This document shows, one piece after another, positions 9,774 through 18,966 of a DNA stretch of 64,000 nt. The stretch covers positions 24,080-88,079 of the forward strand of contig JANXBW010000021.1 in the NCBI GenBank assembly GCA_025060325.1. Direction: 5' to 3'. This DNA is from Thermoguttaceae bacterium (lineage in GTDB: Bacteria > Planctomycetota > Planctomycetia > Pirellulales > Thermoguttaceae). How positions within the stretch are numbered: position 1 is the stretch's first letter; every line of letters starts with the position of its first letter. A program made the translations under genes and the position numbers. The notes beneath the pieces were generated by a model. The model was not told the DNA's origin. It ran no database searches and saw nothing but the letters and a program-made list of their open reading frames with translations.

Positions 9774-10362
9774 CGAGTGTTGCCTTTGAACAAAGCGAAT
9801 TTAGCAGCTGGGCGGTTTCGGCGGGCAGTGTCCTTGCGAGAACTCATTCCCCTCCTGCAAAAATAGCATTTACAAAAAGTTCGCAACCTCTCAGTCGTCG
9901 GGTCTGTGAATGCTGCTTGAAAAGCGGTCCTCACCACCCGGGCTAATCCGCCGAGCGGTGTTCCGAAAGACTGTACTGGACGTGCGAAGCTTGTCGCTTA
10001 CTCTGGCCGATGCTTTCGCGGGAAGATTGCCGATTTTGCAGACAGTTCCGATTCTCGGGGCTAATGGGCTTATTTCCTCGAAAACCCTCGGGAGTCCCCG
10101 ACATTCTCGGCCGCAGTCTTGTCCACGCCCGAAAACCTCATTTGTTCCTCAACAATTTGTCCCGGCCGGTGGGAGTTTTTGAACGGAGGGAAGCTGATGA
10201 GCGTTAAGTGGAGCCCAAGGAATTCAAATTTTTCGAAAGAAACACATCGCTTGTAACCAATGTGAAGCTTTGGACTGGCCCAGCCACGGAAATGACCTGT
10301 ACTTTCAGGGAGGACTTAGGAAGACCTCCGCTGCCTGACCTGCGGCAGATTGCGCCGGGGCC

Positions 10363-10384
10363 GCCTCGGGCTTTTGGCCGAGGC
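10363..10384. repeat. GC-rich hairpin without T-tract
   Basis: GCCTCGG and CCGAGGC form a 7-bp perfect stem around the loop GCTTTTGG. The stem sequence CCTCGG/CCGAGG recurs in the hairpin at 48889-48906. Confidence 0.4.
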
Positions 10385-10530
10385 TGGCCCGAATGCCGGG
10401 GTATCTTTCGCATGCCGGGTGGGGAACCGTTCCTTTCCAGCTTGACCGGGGCGGTCTCCTCTTCCTAAATTCCCCCACAAGGATAGGCTTGCGTTGTGTT
10501 AGTATCATTACCGTTTTAGTGATCTATTTT

Positions 10531-10585
10531 AAAGAGGAGCTTTTTGGTGGGCTTGGTTCAATCGGGGCAAGAAGCGGCGGCTTAA
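10531..10585 (+). other. possible 12-codon mini-frame with ribosome binding site
   Basis: AAAGAGGAG is followed after a 7-nt spacer by GTG (10547) and a 12-codon frame (M-G-L-V-Q-S-G-Q-E-A-A-A) ending in TAA. An AT-rich stretch with promoter character precedes it. It could be a leader peptide or chance. No downstream gene follows within 600 bases on this strand. Confidence 0.2.
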
Positions 10586-11277
10586 GCGGTCCGCGATGCG
10601 GCGGTTCCCCGGGGGGACCAAACAGGGGTTAAGTCGGATCGCCATCGGTTTGGTGTCTTCTTGCCTTGGTTAGGGGCAATCGACTGCCGCAAGCCGCACA
10701 TGCCAGAGGCCCTAAGAGCACCACCTGTGGTTGGGAATAACCCGCGAGGGGAGTTCTGATAAGGTGGCGGAGGTGTTTCCCGCGGGTAGGAGAGAAGCGG
10801 GCCAGTTCGGAAGAAAATGTGCGGAGTCAAAAGAGTCCTTCCCGGGGGTGCCAAAAAGCCGCTTTTGCCACAAGGGGGAGTTGGCTTTCATCCCGGGGGG
10901 ATGATCGCCGACTGGGACGGGCCGATTGGAATCAAATGCGGATTTTTGCGTGGTCCTGGGCGAATTTTGGCGCTCCCTGAGAGACTGTTTTCGAATCCTG
11001 TGAACCGAACCATCCCCTGGCAGCTCGGTCTTCCCGGGTGCCTCCGTGCCATTGGGCATCCGAGCCGCGCTTATTGCGACGATCCCGCAGGGTAGGGGGT
11101 AGGCCGAAGTGGAAACGCCAGGGTGATTCTGCGGCTTAAAGCCGGCGTTGGGGGGCGGGGAGACCGTCTCTAGAGCTGGGAGGCTTCGCCGAAAACCCAG
11201 GGGCAGTTGTTAGGGAAGCTTGTCCTTAGCTGACAAAGGCCGAAGTGGCCAAACGCCAACATCCAAGGAGGGGAGGC

Positions 11278-13368
11278 ATGAGCCAACGGAATGTAGACAC
11301 ACAGGCTAGTACACGTAGCACGGTCGGGGGGCCAGCAAGGCCATCCATAAGGTCGATGACCGTTCTTTTGCTCCTCGGTGCTTCTTCCCTCGGCCTGATA
11401 GCACTTTGTGGACTGCTGCGCTCTTGGTACTTTGAGCGGAGTGTCCTGGCCCAAGGGATTCGTTTTCAGCCGGCGGTCCGCCCTGGGCAGCAACCACAGC
11501 CGGCCGGGGAAGGAGCACGTCAGCCGGCGGCGGCAGGTTCGCCTACTGCGAGGTCGACACAAAGTGCAAGGTCGACACAAAGTCCGGCAACCCAAAACCA
11601 AGCTGGGGCAGATCGGCCTTTTGACCCCAATGGGCCATCCCAGCAAAGGGCCGCTGCTAACGCCGAGGCAATCCCCAAAGTCGTTGCGGTTGTCAACGGC
11701 GAGGAAATCACCCGCGACGAGCTTGCCCGGGAATGTCTGCGGCAGTTTGGCGAGGTGGTCCTCGAGATCTTAGTCAACAAGCGGCTTATTGCTCAGGAAT
11801 GTGCCCGGCGGGGCATTGTCATCACAGAAAAGGAAGTCTGGGCGGAGATTGACGCTACGGCAGCGCGGTTTAATCTCTCCCGCGAGCAACTCCTCAAAAT
11901 GCTCCGTGAGGAACGATCCATCGATTCCGACCGCTATGCGGAGGATATCATCTGGCCCATTATCGCCCTTCGCCGTTTGGCAGGGGAGCGACTCCAGGTA
12001 ACCGACGAAGAATTGCTCCGCGAATACGAAAGCCGCTATGGCGAAGCCATCCGCGCGCGGATGATTGTCTGCCACGATCGCGCTACGGCAGAAAAGCTCC
12101 GCCAGGAGGCGTTGGCCGATCCGGAGAAGTTTGGCCTTCTTGCTCGTCAGCATTCGGCGGACGCGGCCAGTGCAAGCCTCGACGGACTCGTGCAACCTAT
12201 TCGTCGGCATCTCGGGCCCAAAGAGGTGGAGGAGGCCGCCTTTGGGCTGCCCGATGGCGGAATTTCTGAGGTCATCCCGGTAGAAGGTCAGTATGTTATT
12301 TTGAAACGGGAAGGTCGAATTCCGCCCAGTAACATTCCCTTTGAGCAGGTGCGGATGCGACTAGTGGAATTGGTTCGCGATCGAAAGATCCGCGAGGTGG
12401 GAGCCGAGGTTTTCCGCCAGCTTCAGGATGCAGCCAAGATCGTTAACGTCTGGAATGATCCGGAGCTAAGTAAGCAGATGCCCGGTGTGGCCGCCCTGGT
12501 CAACGGCGAGAAGATCACCTTGCGCGAGTTGGCCGAGGCCTGCCTCGATCGGCACGGTACCGAGACACTGGAAGGGCTTATTGAACGCCGGCTCATTCTC
12601 CAGGCCCTTCGCCGTGCTCAGAAGGAGGTAACCCCGGAGGATATTGATGCGGAAATTGCCCGGGTAGCGGCTTCGATGCTTCCGCCCACGCGTGACGGAA
12701 AACCGGACGTCCAGAAATGGATCGCCCTGGCCACCGAGCAAATGGGCATTAGTGAAGATTTGTACCGATCGGAGGTGGTGTGGCGGTCGGTTGCCCTGCG
12801 AAAACTTGTTGCCGATCGCGTCACGGTTAGCGAAGAAGATCTGAAGAAAGGCTACGAAGCTAACTATGGGCCGCGGGTCCGGGCACTGGCCATCGTCCTT
12901 GATGACCTTCGCCGAGCACAGCGGGTGTGGGAACTTGCCCGGTCCAATCCGACGCGGGAGCATTTCGCCCAGTTGGCGGCGGAGTACTCGATCGACCCGG
13001 CAGCCAAGACTCTCCGTGGGGAAATCCCGCCTATTCAAAAACACGGTGGTCAGCCAACTTTAGAGCAAGAAGCCTTCCGGCTTAAACCCGGCGAACTGTC
13101 GGGGATCATCGACATTGGTGGCGGCAAGTATGTGATTCTCTTTTGCGAGGGGCAGACTAAACCGGTGGATGTTGACTTTCAATCGGTTCGGGACCTCCTT
13201 TTCGAAGATATTTACGAAAAGAAGCTTCGGGTGGAGATGGCGCGAGCGTTTGACACTCTCAAAGATCAGGCGCGAATCGCCAATTTCCTTACTGGGACAC
13301 GGAAGGAGCCGGCTGGTCAGGCGGCCACTGTGCCGGTCCAAAGATTTACGCCCTTGCCAAGGCGGTAG
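11278..13368 (+). CDS. peptidyl-prolyl isomerase with two parvulin domains
   Basis: A 696-residue SurA/PrsA-type foldase that catalyses cis-trans isomerisation of prolyl bonds, probably outside the cytoplasmic membrane. An N-terminal hydrophobic helix (about 28-48) anchors or exports it, and a Pro/Gln/Ala-rich linker follows. The protein is an internal duplication. Each half has a SurA-N-like helical part beginning VVNGEEITRDELA or LVNGEKITLRELA, then a PpiC-type rotamase part (about 260-350, FGLLARQHSADAAS; and about 540-640, FAQLAAEYSIDPAAK, ending KYVILFCEGQTKP). The ATG at 11278 was chosen over an earlier in-frame GTG because AAGGAGGGGAGGC precedes it. In the linker the hexapeptide-like unit ARSTQS is repeated in tandem at the DNA level (near 11548-11583). 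Convergent with fmt. Confidence 0.85.
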   Translation: MSQRNVDTQASTRSTVGGPARPSIRSMTVLLLLGASSLGLIALCGLLRSWYFERSVLAQGIRFQPAVRPGQQPQPAGEGARQPAAAGSPTARSTQSARSTQSPATQNQAGADRPFDPNGPSQQRAAANAEAIPKVVAVVNGEEITRDELARECLRQFGEVVLEILVNKRLIAQECARRGIVITEKEVWAEIDATAARFNLSREQLLKMLREERSIDSDRYAEDIIWPIIALRRLAGERLQVTDEELLREYESRYGEAIRARMIVCHDRATAEKLRQEALADPEKFGLLARQHSADAASASLDGLVQPIRRHLGPKEVEEAAFGLPDGGISEVIPVEGQYVILKREGRIPPSNIPFEQVRMRLVELVRDRKIREVGAEVFRQLQDAAKIVNVWNDPELSKQMPGVAALVNGEKITLRELAEACLDRHGTETLEGLIERRLILQALRRAQKEVTPEDIDAEIARVAASMLPPTRDGKPDVQKWIALATEQMGISEDLYRSEVVWRSVALRKLVADRVTVSEEDLKKGYEANYGPRVRALAIVLDDLRRAQRVWELARSNPTREHFAQLAAEYSIDPAAKTLRGEIPPIQKHGGQPTLEQEAFRLKPGELSGIIDIGGGKYVILFCEGQTKPVDVDFQSVRDLLFEDIYEKKLRVEMARAFDTLKDQARIANFLTGTRKEPAGQAATVPVQRFTPLPRR

Positions 13369-13421
13369 GCGCCCGGCGTGTTAACTTTCGCAAGATTCGA
13401 CCCGGCCGTTGACGAAAATTT

Positions 13422-14387
13422 TTACATGCCACTTAGTTGCGGTGTGCCCAATTGATCGCCTGCTTTCATGCGGTAACCACGGAGGAATTCGGCCGCGGTT
13501 AGCACGTTCCGGCCTTCCGGCTGGATGGAGAGCACTGCCAGCTGCCCCTGCCCAGTGTTGACGATAAGGCGATCTTTTTCAGCTTCCAGGACTGTGCCGG
13601 GCGGCTTTTCGCCCGAGGCCTCGGAGGCAACATCAACACGATGGAGAATGAGCCGAACCGGCGGCCGATCGTTCCGCAGCCAAAAGGTATAGGCCCGCGG
13701 CCAAGGTGACATCGCCCGGACCTGGTTCTTGATCTGCTGGGCCGAGCGAGCCCAGTCAATTTGGCCGTGGCTCTTTTTCAACCGGGGGGCTTTGGAGGCA
13801 AGCTGGGGGTCTTGAGGAATGGGCTTTGCTTCCCCCGTAGCCACTAACTCGATGGCTTTAGGCAGGAGCTCAGCACCGAGTTGCGCAAGTCGCACCTCAA
13901 GTTCCCCGGCTGTCTCCTCGGGGTCAATCGCCAAAGCTGCCTGGGCGATCACCGGCCCGGCGTCAACCTCCGGGGTCATGTGGATGACACTTACCCCGGT
14001 TTCAGTCTCCCCGTGGTAAATGGCCCACGGAATTGGGGCGGCGCCCCGGTACTTAGGTAGCAGCGAAGCGTGGAGGTTAACCCCCCCAAGTGGGGCAAGG
14101 CCGAGTGTTTCCGCCGAAAGAATTTGCCCATAGTCACAAAGCACGAGGAGATCCGGCCGGAGTGACCGGATTTGCTGGTGAGCTTCCGAAGAATTGATTC
14201 GTTCCGGCTCGAGGAGTGGTATACCGCGGGAAAGGGCAAATTCCCTCACTGGGCATGGTGGGGCTACTCCTTTGCCCAGAATCTTTATCGGTGTAGTAAC
14301 GACACCGACAATTTCGTGAGGACCCTCGGCTAGGCGTTCGAAAGCCGGCACGCCGAAAGGCCCTGTCCCGATAAGCAATAGTCGCAT
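13422..14387 (-). CDS. fmt: methionyl-tRNA formyltransferase
   Basis: Transfers a formyl group from 10-formyl-tetrahydrofolate to initiator Met-tRNA. The 321 residues fit the family (about 315). The N-terminal Rossmann-like part starts MRLLLIGTGPFGVPAF. The active-site triad is visible as Asn104 and His106 in GVNLHASLLP and Asp142 in TPEVDAGP, and the loop LLPKYRGAAPIPWAI is diagnostic. The C-terminal OB-like domain runs from about 205. The open frame continues 50 codons upstream, but ATG 14387 is preceded by AAGGA at good spacing and gives the normal N-terminus. def, the enzyme that later removes the formyl group, is divergent and 0.6 kb away, a common pairing. Confidence 0.95.
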   Translation of the reverse strand: MRLLLIGTGPFGVPAFERLAEGPHEIVGVVTTPIKILGKGVAPPCPVREFALSRGIPLLEPERINSSEAHQQIRSLRPDLLVLCDYGQILSAETLGLAPLGGVNLHASLLPKYRGAAPIPWAIYHGETETGVSVIHMTPEVDAGPVIAQAALAIDPEETAGELEVRLAQLGAELLPKAIELVATGEAKPIPQDPQLASKAPRLKKSHGQIDWARSAQQIKNQVRAMSPWPRAYTFWLRNDRPPVRLILHRVDVASEASGEKPPGTVLEAEKDRLIVNTGQGQLAVLSIQPEGRNVLTAAEFLRGYRMKAGDQLGTPQLSGM

Positions 14388-14999
14388 GCGTTGGGTCCTT
14401 CTTTGCGCGGACTCATCCCCCTTGGAGGAAGGGGTTTGCTCTGAGGCCCCGGTTAGTTCTTCCTTCGGGGATGCTCCCTCCCGCTTCTGCTGATGTGTGC
14501 CGCCGGCCAAGCCCGACAGCGAAGCTTTTCCTCCCAACGCCCCGTGGGGCCTTCACTTTGTATAGCTCGCGGCCTTTACCGAAATCGTGGCCGGAATAGC
14601 TCAACTGGCAACTGTGCAGAAGCCAATCTTTTGGTATCTACCGAAGGCACTGGTGGGAAGAAATTTTGTCACTGAAGATCTGGCCAATTGGCTCTGGGTC
14701 GCCCAGCGGTTAAGTAGCCGAGGCTGAGGCCGCTCTCATTAGGACGCCTTTTACAGTCGGTTAAAAAGCCCAAATGTCAGAAGAAAATGTAACTTTTGCG
14801 TTCGGGCGGACATAGTAGAATACCAGTGCGGGTTTATCCGCCAGCACCGAGCTGGGTCTTAATGCGCTGTTTCCATTGAGCGGTTTGGTCGAGAGGCGAT
14901 TGGTTGATCGCCTCCTGAGAGGACGCTTTCCGGCTTGGGAGTTGCCGTAACTTTCGGCCGGGATTGATTGCCTGGGTAGTTGCGTAAGGGAGTTTGGAA
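14388..14999. other. fmt-def divergent spacer
   Basis: About 610 bases between the divergent fmt and def genes, so promoters for both should lie here. TAGAAT at about 14816-14821 with a poor -35 (CTTTTG, 17 nt upstream) is the best -10-like match facing def. An imperfect stem AGCGG / CCGCT with an inner AGCCGAGGCT palindrome lies near 14707-14736. AAGGGAG at 14986-14992 is the def ribosome binding site. Confidence 0.35.
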
Positions 15000-15605
15000 T
15001 TGTCCGGGTCAAACGGCCGACAACTGTCGCTCATTTACTATCCCCACCCGACGCTTCGGCATCAATCGAAGCCGCTCCGGCGGGTCGACGCTGAGTTACG
15101 CCGGATGGTGGCGGAGATGTTTGAGATCATGTACGAAAACAATGGGATCGGTTTGGCAGCCAACCAGGTCGATCTCCCTTATCGCCTTTTTGTCCTCAAT
15201 CTGAGCGGCGATGCCTCGGCCAGGGACGAGGAAATGGTGTTGATCAACCCCGTCATTGTCCGTCGGAAAGGAACAGAGGAAGAGAGCGAAGGGTGCTTAA
15301 GTTTGCCGGGAATTCGGGCGCCGGTAGTTCGGGCGGCCGAAGTCGTCCTCCGGGCGTATAGGCTCAGTGGGGAGGAGCTGGAGTGGCGGGCCTCCGGATT
15401 GGCCGCTCGGGCCATCCAGCACGAAGTCGATCACCTTGATGGGGTCCTTTTCATCGACCGTTTGACGCCGCAAGCGCTTGAGGAGATTCAGGACCAGTTA
15501 AGGGAGCTTGAGTCTGCTTTTCACGAAAAGCGATCTTTAGGCGCTATTGCCGACGAGCGACAGATTGAGTTGCGCCTGCGGGAGCTAGAAGCGGCCCGGA
15601 CCTAG
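15000..15605 (+). CDS. def: peptide deformylase
   Basis: Removes the N-formyl group from nascent proteins using a bound Fe2+ or similar metal. All three family motifs are present: GIGLAANQ, EGCLSLPG (metal ligand Cys) and QHEVDHLDG (two ligand His and catalytic Glu). The frame is open from TTG 14994, but AAGGGAG (14986-14992) lies 1 nt from that codon and 7 nt from TTG 15000, so 15000 is the better start (201 residues). The protein is somewhat longer than E. coli Def (169) owing to an alpha-helical C-terminal tail after residue about 155, seen in some type I and II forms. It pairs functionally with the nearby fmt. Confidence 0.93.
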   Translation: MSGSNGRQLSLIYYPHPTLRHQSKPLRRVDAELRRMVAEMFEIMYENNGIGLAANQVDLPYRLFVLNLSGDASARDEEMVLINPVIVRRKGTEEESEGCLSLPGIRAPVVRAAEVVLRAYRLSGEELEWRASGLAARAIQHEVDHLDGVLFIDRLTPQALEEIQDQLRELESAFHEKRSLGAIADERQIELRLRELEAART

Positions 15606-16101
15606 TTCCCGGCCTCATTTCCGGCAGCTCGAGCCTTAAGCGGCGGACCTTGCGATCTTTTGCGCGGATTGTCGCTCCCGCCATTAAGCCACGGGCCAGT
15701 AGGTACAAATGCCGTGCGAGTCTTGCTAGTCGACGCTCAATGACAGCCGATTGACGAAGTGTACCCGGAGAGCTTCTCGAACAATTCCTTAAGTGGGTTG
15801 CGCTTGTCTTAAGACAACAAGTTTATTATCACGATTCCGCACACAAAAAGCACATAGGTCGAAAGCCGGCCAACCGCAACGGCCCTTCCTGCAAATAGTC
15901 CAGGGGGCGCTAGGAGCGTTCCCTAAGTGCCCCGACCGTGCCGCGTCGGGGAATCCACTTCGTCATCATAAGCAGTTTCGTTTGCGGAAAATCCTGGCTA
16001 TTCAAGCGCTACAGGTTTGTCCCATGGGCGATTGAGGAAAGGCATTGCTTCCTCGCTGGGATTTTCTTCGTGCTCCCGCCGCCAGGGGGGAGTGGATCAC
16101 C
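15606..16101. other. convergent intergenic region
   Basis: About 500 bases between the ends of def and the DUF5060 gene. No gene and no strong hairpin with a T-tract is seen. Confidence 0.4.
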
Positions 16102-18018
16102 CTACGGCACCTTGCGAACAAGTATCGCCCAGTCTTCGTTTTCGTCTGAAGGGGGTGGTCCAAGAATCACAGGTTTGCCGCCGGTAACTTCCGCCACCTT
16201 TGCCTTTTGCAGTGGGCCACCTTGCCGCGGATTGTACCATCCAACCTCGAACGTGCCTTCGGTATGAGAAAGATCAAGCTCACACGAACCGCCAGAAGGC
16301 AAGTAAACAACGTAAACCTTACCGGCCAGCGCCAGGCACCAGCGGGAATTGTCGTCTCTTAGATTGCCGACCAGATGATTGGCATTTTTCATGTCCCAAA
16401 AAGGTATCTTGTTGTTGACGAAAAATTCCAGGGCATAGCGGCAATAGTCCCAGGAGCGGTCCCGGCTGCGGAAATCCTCGCAGTCCAAATCGTTCTGTGG
16501 CAGCCGGTAACCGAAGTAGTATTCGACCCCACCACCCCCGGCCATTAGGTTCCCCCACAGGGTGTATTTGCGGATGTCATCGAGCGTATAACCTTTTGCT
16601 TCGGGTGCCAAGCGGGCGATTCCGTCAAAGCCGGCATAGCCGGGATCGGGCGGCACTCCTAACTCGGCCGGGTTTTGTTCGTCGTTGGCCACGACCCAAG
16701 GGCGGCCAGCTTCGGCGGATGCCCAGATCCAGCGGAGAGTCCGCCGGTGTACCTCCTGCCAGCTGTTTTGGAGGGACGCCCCGGTCAAGAGCGAACGCCC
16801 GCCCAAAAGCTCTCTGTACACGCGATCCTGCCAATTGGGGAAGGTGTGGACGACGATAGGGTGCTTGTAGGGATCGGTTTCCCAGATATAGCGGATCATT
16901 TCCCGTTGTTCCTCGGGCGACTGAGTGTTTTCCTCGCCGATGTTCCAAGTAAGGGCCAGGTTGTGCGCGAATCGAGCAATTAATTCGCGCAGATAAAGTT
17001 TACGCTCCGGTCCCAACTTGCCGCCGTCGAGTGCCTCCGGCACAAAGCCCTCACCTTTTTCGCGGCGATTGTCATCCATTTCCTGTTCTTGGAGCTTAAA
17101 GTGGAGATGGAGCCCGATCGCCGTGGCATGATCGAAGACAATCCCCCATTGATCCAGTTTGGAGCAGTCGTAGTGCAGCTTATCGTCCCTGTCGACAAAA
17201 GGCCAAACATTGTCGCCATCACCTCCTGCGTTATAAGTGATAAACGAAATGCCGTTGACTCCTTTGGAAGCAAGATAGTTCAACGCACCGATCAGCCCCT
17301 TGCCTTTTTGCCCCTGCCACACGGGGTTGCCGGGTTGCCAGTCCTGAATGTGGGCGCTCCAAGTTTTAAGCGGGGCATTGGCCCGGCGAGCGATTGTTCC
17401 GTCAAAGTCAACATACGCGAGAAGTGTCTCCGGGGCATCGGCACCGGCTTTCAAGAAATACTCACCACTTCCCAAAAACTGCAGGTGATGTTTGCCCACA
17501 TAAGCGAGCCTACCTTTTGCCCGAAAGTCGCGACCGGCTTTATCGGTTTCTTCGACGACAAAGAAGCCCGTCTGACCGTGATACGGCGCAAGCGGAACGC
17601 CCGCCCCGCCAATGGCCACGTGTTTACCGGCTAAGAACAAAATGCGGTAGCTCCATCGCCCAGTTTTGTCCGGGGCAAAGTGAGCCCGCCAGACATTTCC
17701 CGCTTCGGCCGAAGTTTCCGCCGCATTTCCATCGGCGGCAAAGTAGCCCGGAACAAGATAAATCGGCTCACCCGACTCGTGCCGAAATGCCACTGTCAAA
17801 GAGTAGTCCGTAAACGGATTAGGATCGCTGTCGCGTTCACAGGCATATGGCCCGGAGAGAGAAAGGGTCACCTTATGCCAACGGCGAAGCTCTCCGGAAA
17901 TCGTCACCGAGCCGTCTCCATCTTTACGTGGAGGCTCCAAAGCTTGCAGGGATTGTGGATGCAAACAAGCCCCGACAAGGCAAGTGGCAGCAAACGTCGT
18001 AAACGTTATCCGATTCAT
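16102..18018 (-). CDS. exported DUF5060 glycoside-hydrolase-like protein
   Basis: A 638-residue exported protein. Residues 1-27 form a signal peptide (FAATCLVGACLHPQSLQALE). The DUF5060 beta-sandwich spans about 35-145 (SGELRRWHKVTLSLSGPYA, and the aromatic DYSLTVAF segment). The central part (about 180-520) looks like a TIM-barrel hydrolase of the kind linked to DUF5060/DUF4038, with a glutamate in LTWNIGEENTQSPEE and the acidic VVANDEQNPAE as candidate catalytic acids. The last 80 residues (WCLALAGKVYVVYLPSGGSCELDL) look like the collagen-binding-like C-terminal domain common in this architecture. ATG 18018 was chosen because AAGGAGG lies 7 nt upstream. A 10-bp inverted repeat sits 42-99 nt before the start. 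Polysaccharide or glycoprotein breakdown is likely, but the substrate is unknown. Confidence 0.8.
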   Translation of the reverse strand: MNRITFTTFAATCLVGACLHPQSLQALEPPRKDGDGSVTISGELRRWHKVTLSLSGPYACERDSDPNPFTDYSLTVAFRHESGEPIYLVPGYFAADGNAAETSAEAGNVWRAHFAPDKTGRWSYRILFLAGKHVAIGGAGVPLAPYHGQTGFFVVEETDKAGRDFRAKGRLAYVGKHHLQFLGSGEYFLKAGADAPETLLAYVDFDGTIARRANAPLKTWSAHIQDWQPGNPVWQGQKGKGLIGALNYLASKGVNGISFITYNAGGDGDNVWPFVDRDDKLHYDCSKLDQWGIVFDHATAIGLHLHFKLQEQEMDDNRREKGEGFVPEALDGGKLGPERKLYLRELIARFAHNLALTWNIGEENTQSPEEQREMIRYIWETDPYKHPIVVHTFPNWQDRVYRELLGGRSLLTGASLQNSWQEVHRRTLRWIWASAEAGRPWVVANDEQNPAELGVPPDPGYAGFDGIARLAPEAKGYTLDDIRKYTLWGNLMAGGGGVEYYFGYRLPQNDLDCEDFRSRDRSWDYCRYALEFFVNNKIPFWDMKNANHLVGNLRDDNSRWCLALAGKVYVVYLPSGGSCELDLSHTEGTFEVGWYNPRQGGPLQKAKVAEVTGGKPVILGPPPSDENEDWAILVRKVP

Positions 18019-18346
18019 AAACGCCTCCTTCGATCGGCTTGAATTAAATCGATGGGGGGAGGGGACGGGCAAATTGACATGGAAGGGATAGACACTTTGG
18101 CGAGTACCCCGTCCCCTGACCGAACCGCTTTTCCGTGGGTTCCCACCTGCAGCTAGGATAGTCGCCCCGGTAAGCCACCGGTAGAGGAAGGGCTGTCAAA
18201 CGGGGTCAAATACTTGGGCCCCAGGAAGACCGGCGGTAAGCTTCTTTAGGTTAAAGAGGGGCATAACCTAGCGAAGGCCGACTATTGCCGAAGTGAGTAG
18301 TTAAGCTGACGGAAAGGGTAGAGCAGCAAGAGGAACCACCGAGGCT
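18019..18346. other. upstream region of the DUF5060 gene
   Basis: Holds the inverted repeat at 18060-18117 and the AAGGAGG site of the minus-strand gene. No gene is seen. The region also lies just after the TPR lipoprotein stop; no T-tract terminator is visible for the pilus genes. Confidence 0.4.
18060..18117 (-). promoter_or_regulatory. inverted repeat upstream of the DUF5060 gene
   Basis: The arms AGGGGACGGG (18060-18069) and CCCGTCCCCT (18108-18117) are perfectly complementary over 10 bp and 38 nt apart, 42-99 nt upstream of the start codon. This could be a leader hairpin or a two-site operator. The biological role is inferred from position only. Confidence 0.35.
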
Positions 18347-18925
18347 TTAAGGTTGCGCGGGCGGGGCAGGCGAGTGCCCGGAAGGAGGTGATAGGGCTTC
18401 GGCCAGCTGCTCGTAGCAGGCAAGGTAAACTTCGTTGGCAGGGTCAAGAAGAATGGCCTTTTCGTGATGGTAAAGAGCACGCCGAGGTTCGCCGAGGGCG
18501 TCCCAGGCCAGACCCAGAAGATGGTGGACGCGTGCATCCTGTGGAGCTGACAGTTCCACCTGGGCCAGGATTGTCAGGGCCTCGGCCGGACTGCCCGCTG
18601 CCAAAAGCGTGTCGGCAAGGAAGAGCTTTACCTCCAGGTTTGTGGGATCGCGCCTAGCAAGCTCCTTTAGCCGGGCTATCGCTGCCGGATAGTCGCCCCC
18701 AAGCACTTCCGCGTGCGCTTTTTGCCACTCCGAATAAACGATTTGCTCCTGGAGATTTGTTGACGTATCGGCTGGCCTTAAACTCCGGTGAATCCCGCTT
18801 AAGGATTGAGCGGGTAACCGCCCGGCGGGTAGTTGGCAACCACCTGTGGATAAACTTAGGGCACACACCAGGAGGAGCCTGCCAAGAAGCGGATAAGCTT
18901 GGTGCTTTTTCGCTCCTGTGGACAC
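18347..18925 (-). CDS. TPR lipoprotein of the pilus/secretion cluster
   Basis: A 192-residue lipoprotein. The signal segment LLGRLLLVCALSLSTGGC gives a clear lipobox with Cys30. Residues about 65-170 carry three tetratricopeptide-like helical pairs (AIARLKELARRDPTNLEVKLFLADTL quoted in part, ALTILAQVELSAPQDARVHHLLGLAWD, EPRRALYHHEKAILLDP). The GTG start follows AGGAG at 8 nt. The gene lies 41 bases after the secretin stop on the same strand. TPR lipoproteins beside secretins often act as pilotins or assembly factors (PilF/PilW type), which is a plausible role here, inferred from position and topology. Confidence 0.75.
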   Translation of the reverse strand: MSTGAKKHQAYPLLGRLLLVCALSLSTGGCQLPAGRLPAQSLSGIHRSLRPADTSTNLQEQIVYSEWQKAHAEVLGGDYPAAIARLKELARRDPTNLEVKLFLADTLLAAGSPAEALTILAQVELSAPQDARVHHLLGLAWDALGEPRRALYHHEKAILLDPANEVYLACYEQLAEALSPPSGHSPAPPAQP

Positions 18926-18966
18926 GGCATTTCTCCTGCCATGGGGCCGGTCATTAAGCTTTCATA

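Larger units (their letters stand above)
9774..11277. other. 1.5-kb gene-poor region
   Basis: No supported gene. Visible structures are a 7-bp GC-rich hairpin (GCCTCGG / CCGAGGC, 10363-10384), a 12-codon mini-frame with a good ribosome binding site at 10547, an inverted repeat ACCCGCG / CGCGGGT (about 10739-10790), and the short palindrome CGGCTTAAAGCCG near 11131. The last bases AAGGAGGGGAGGC serve the PPIase start. Decayed gene remains are possible but none could be identified. Confidence 0.4.
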
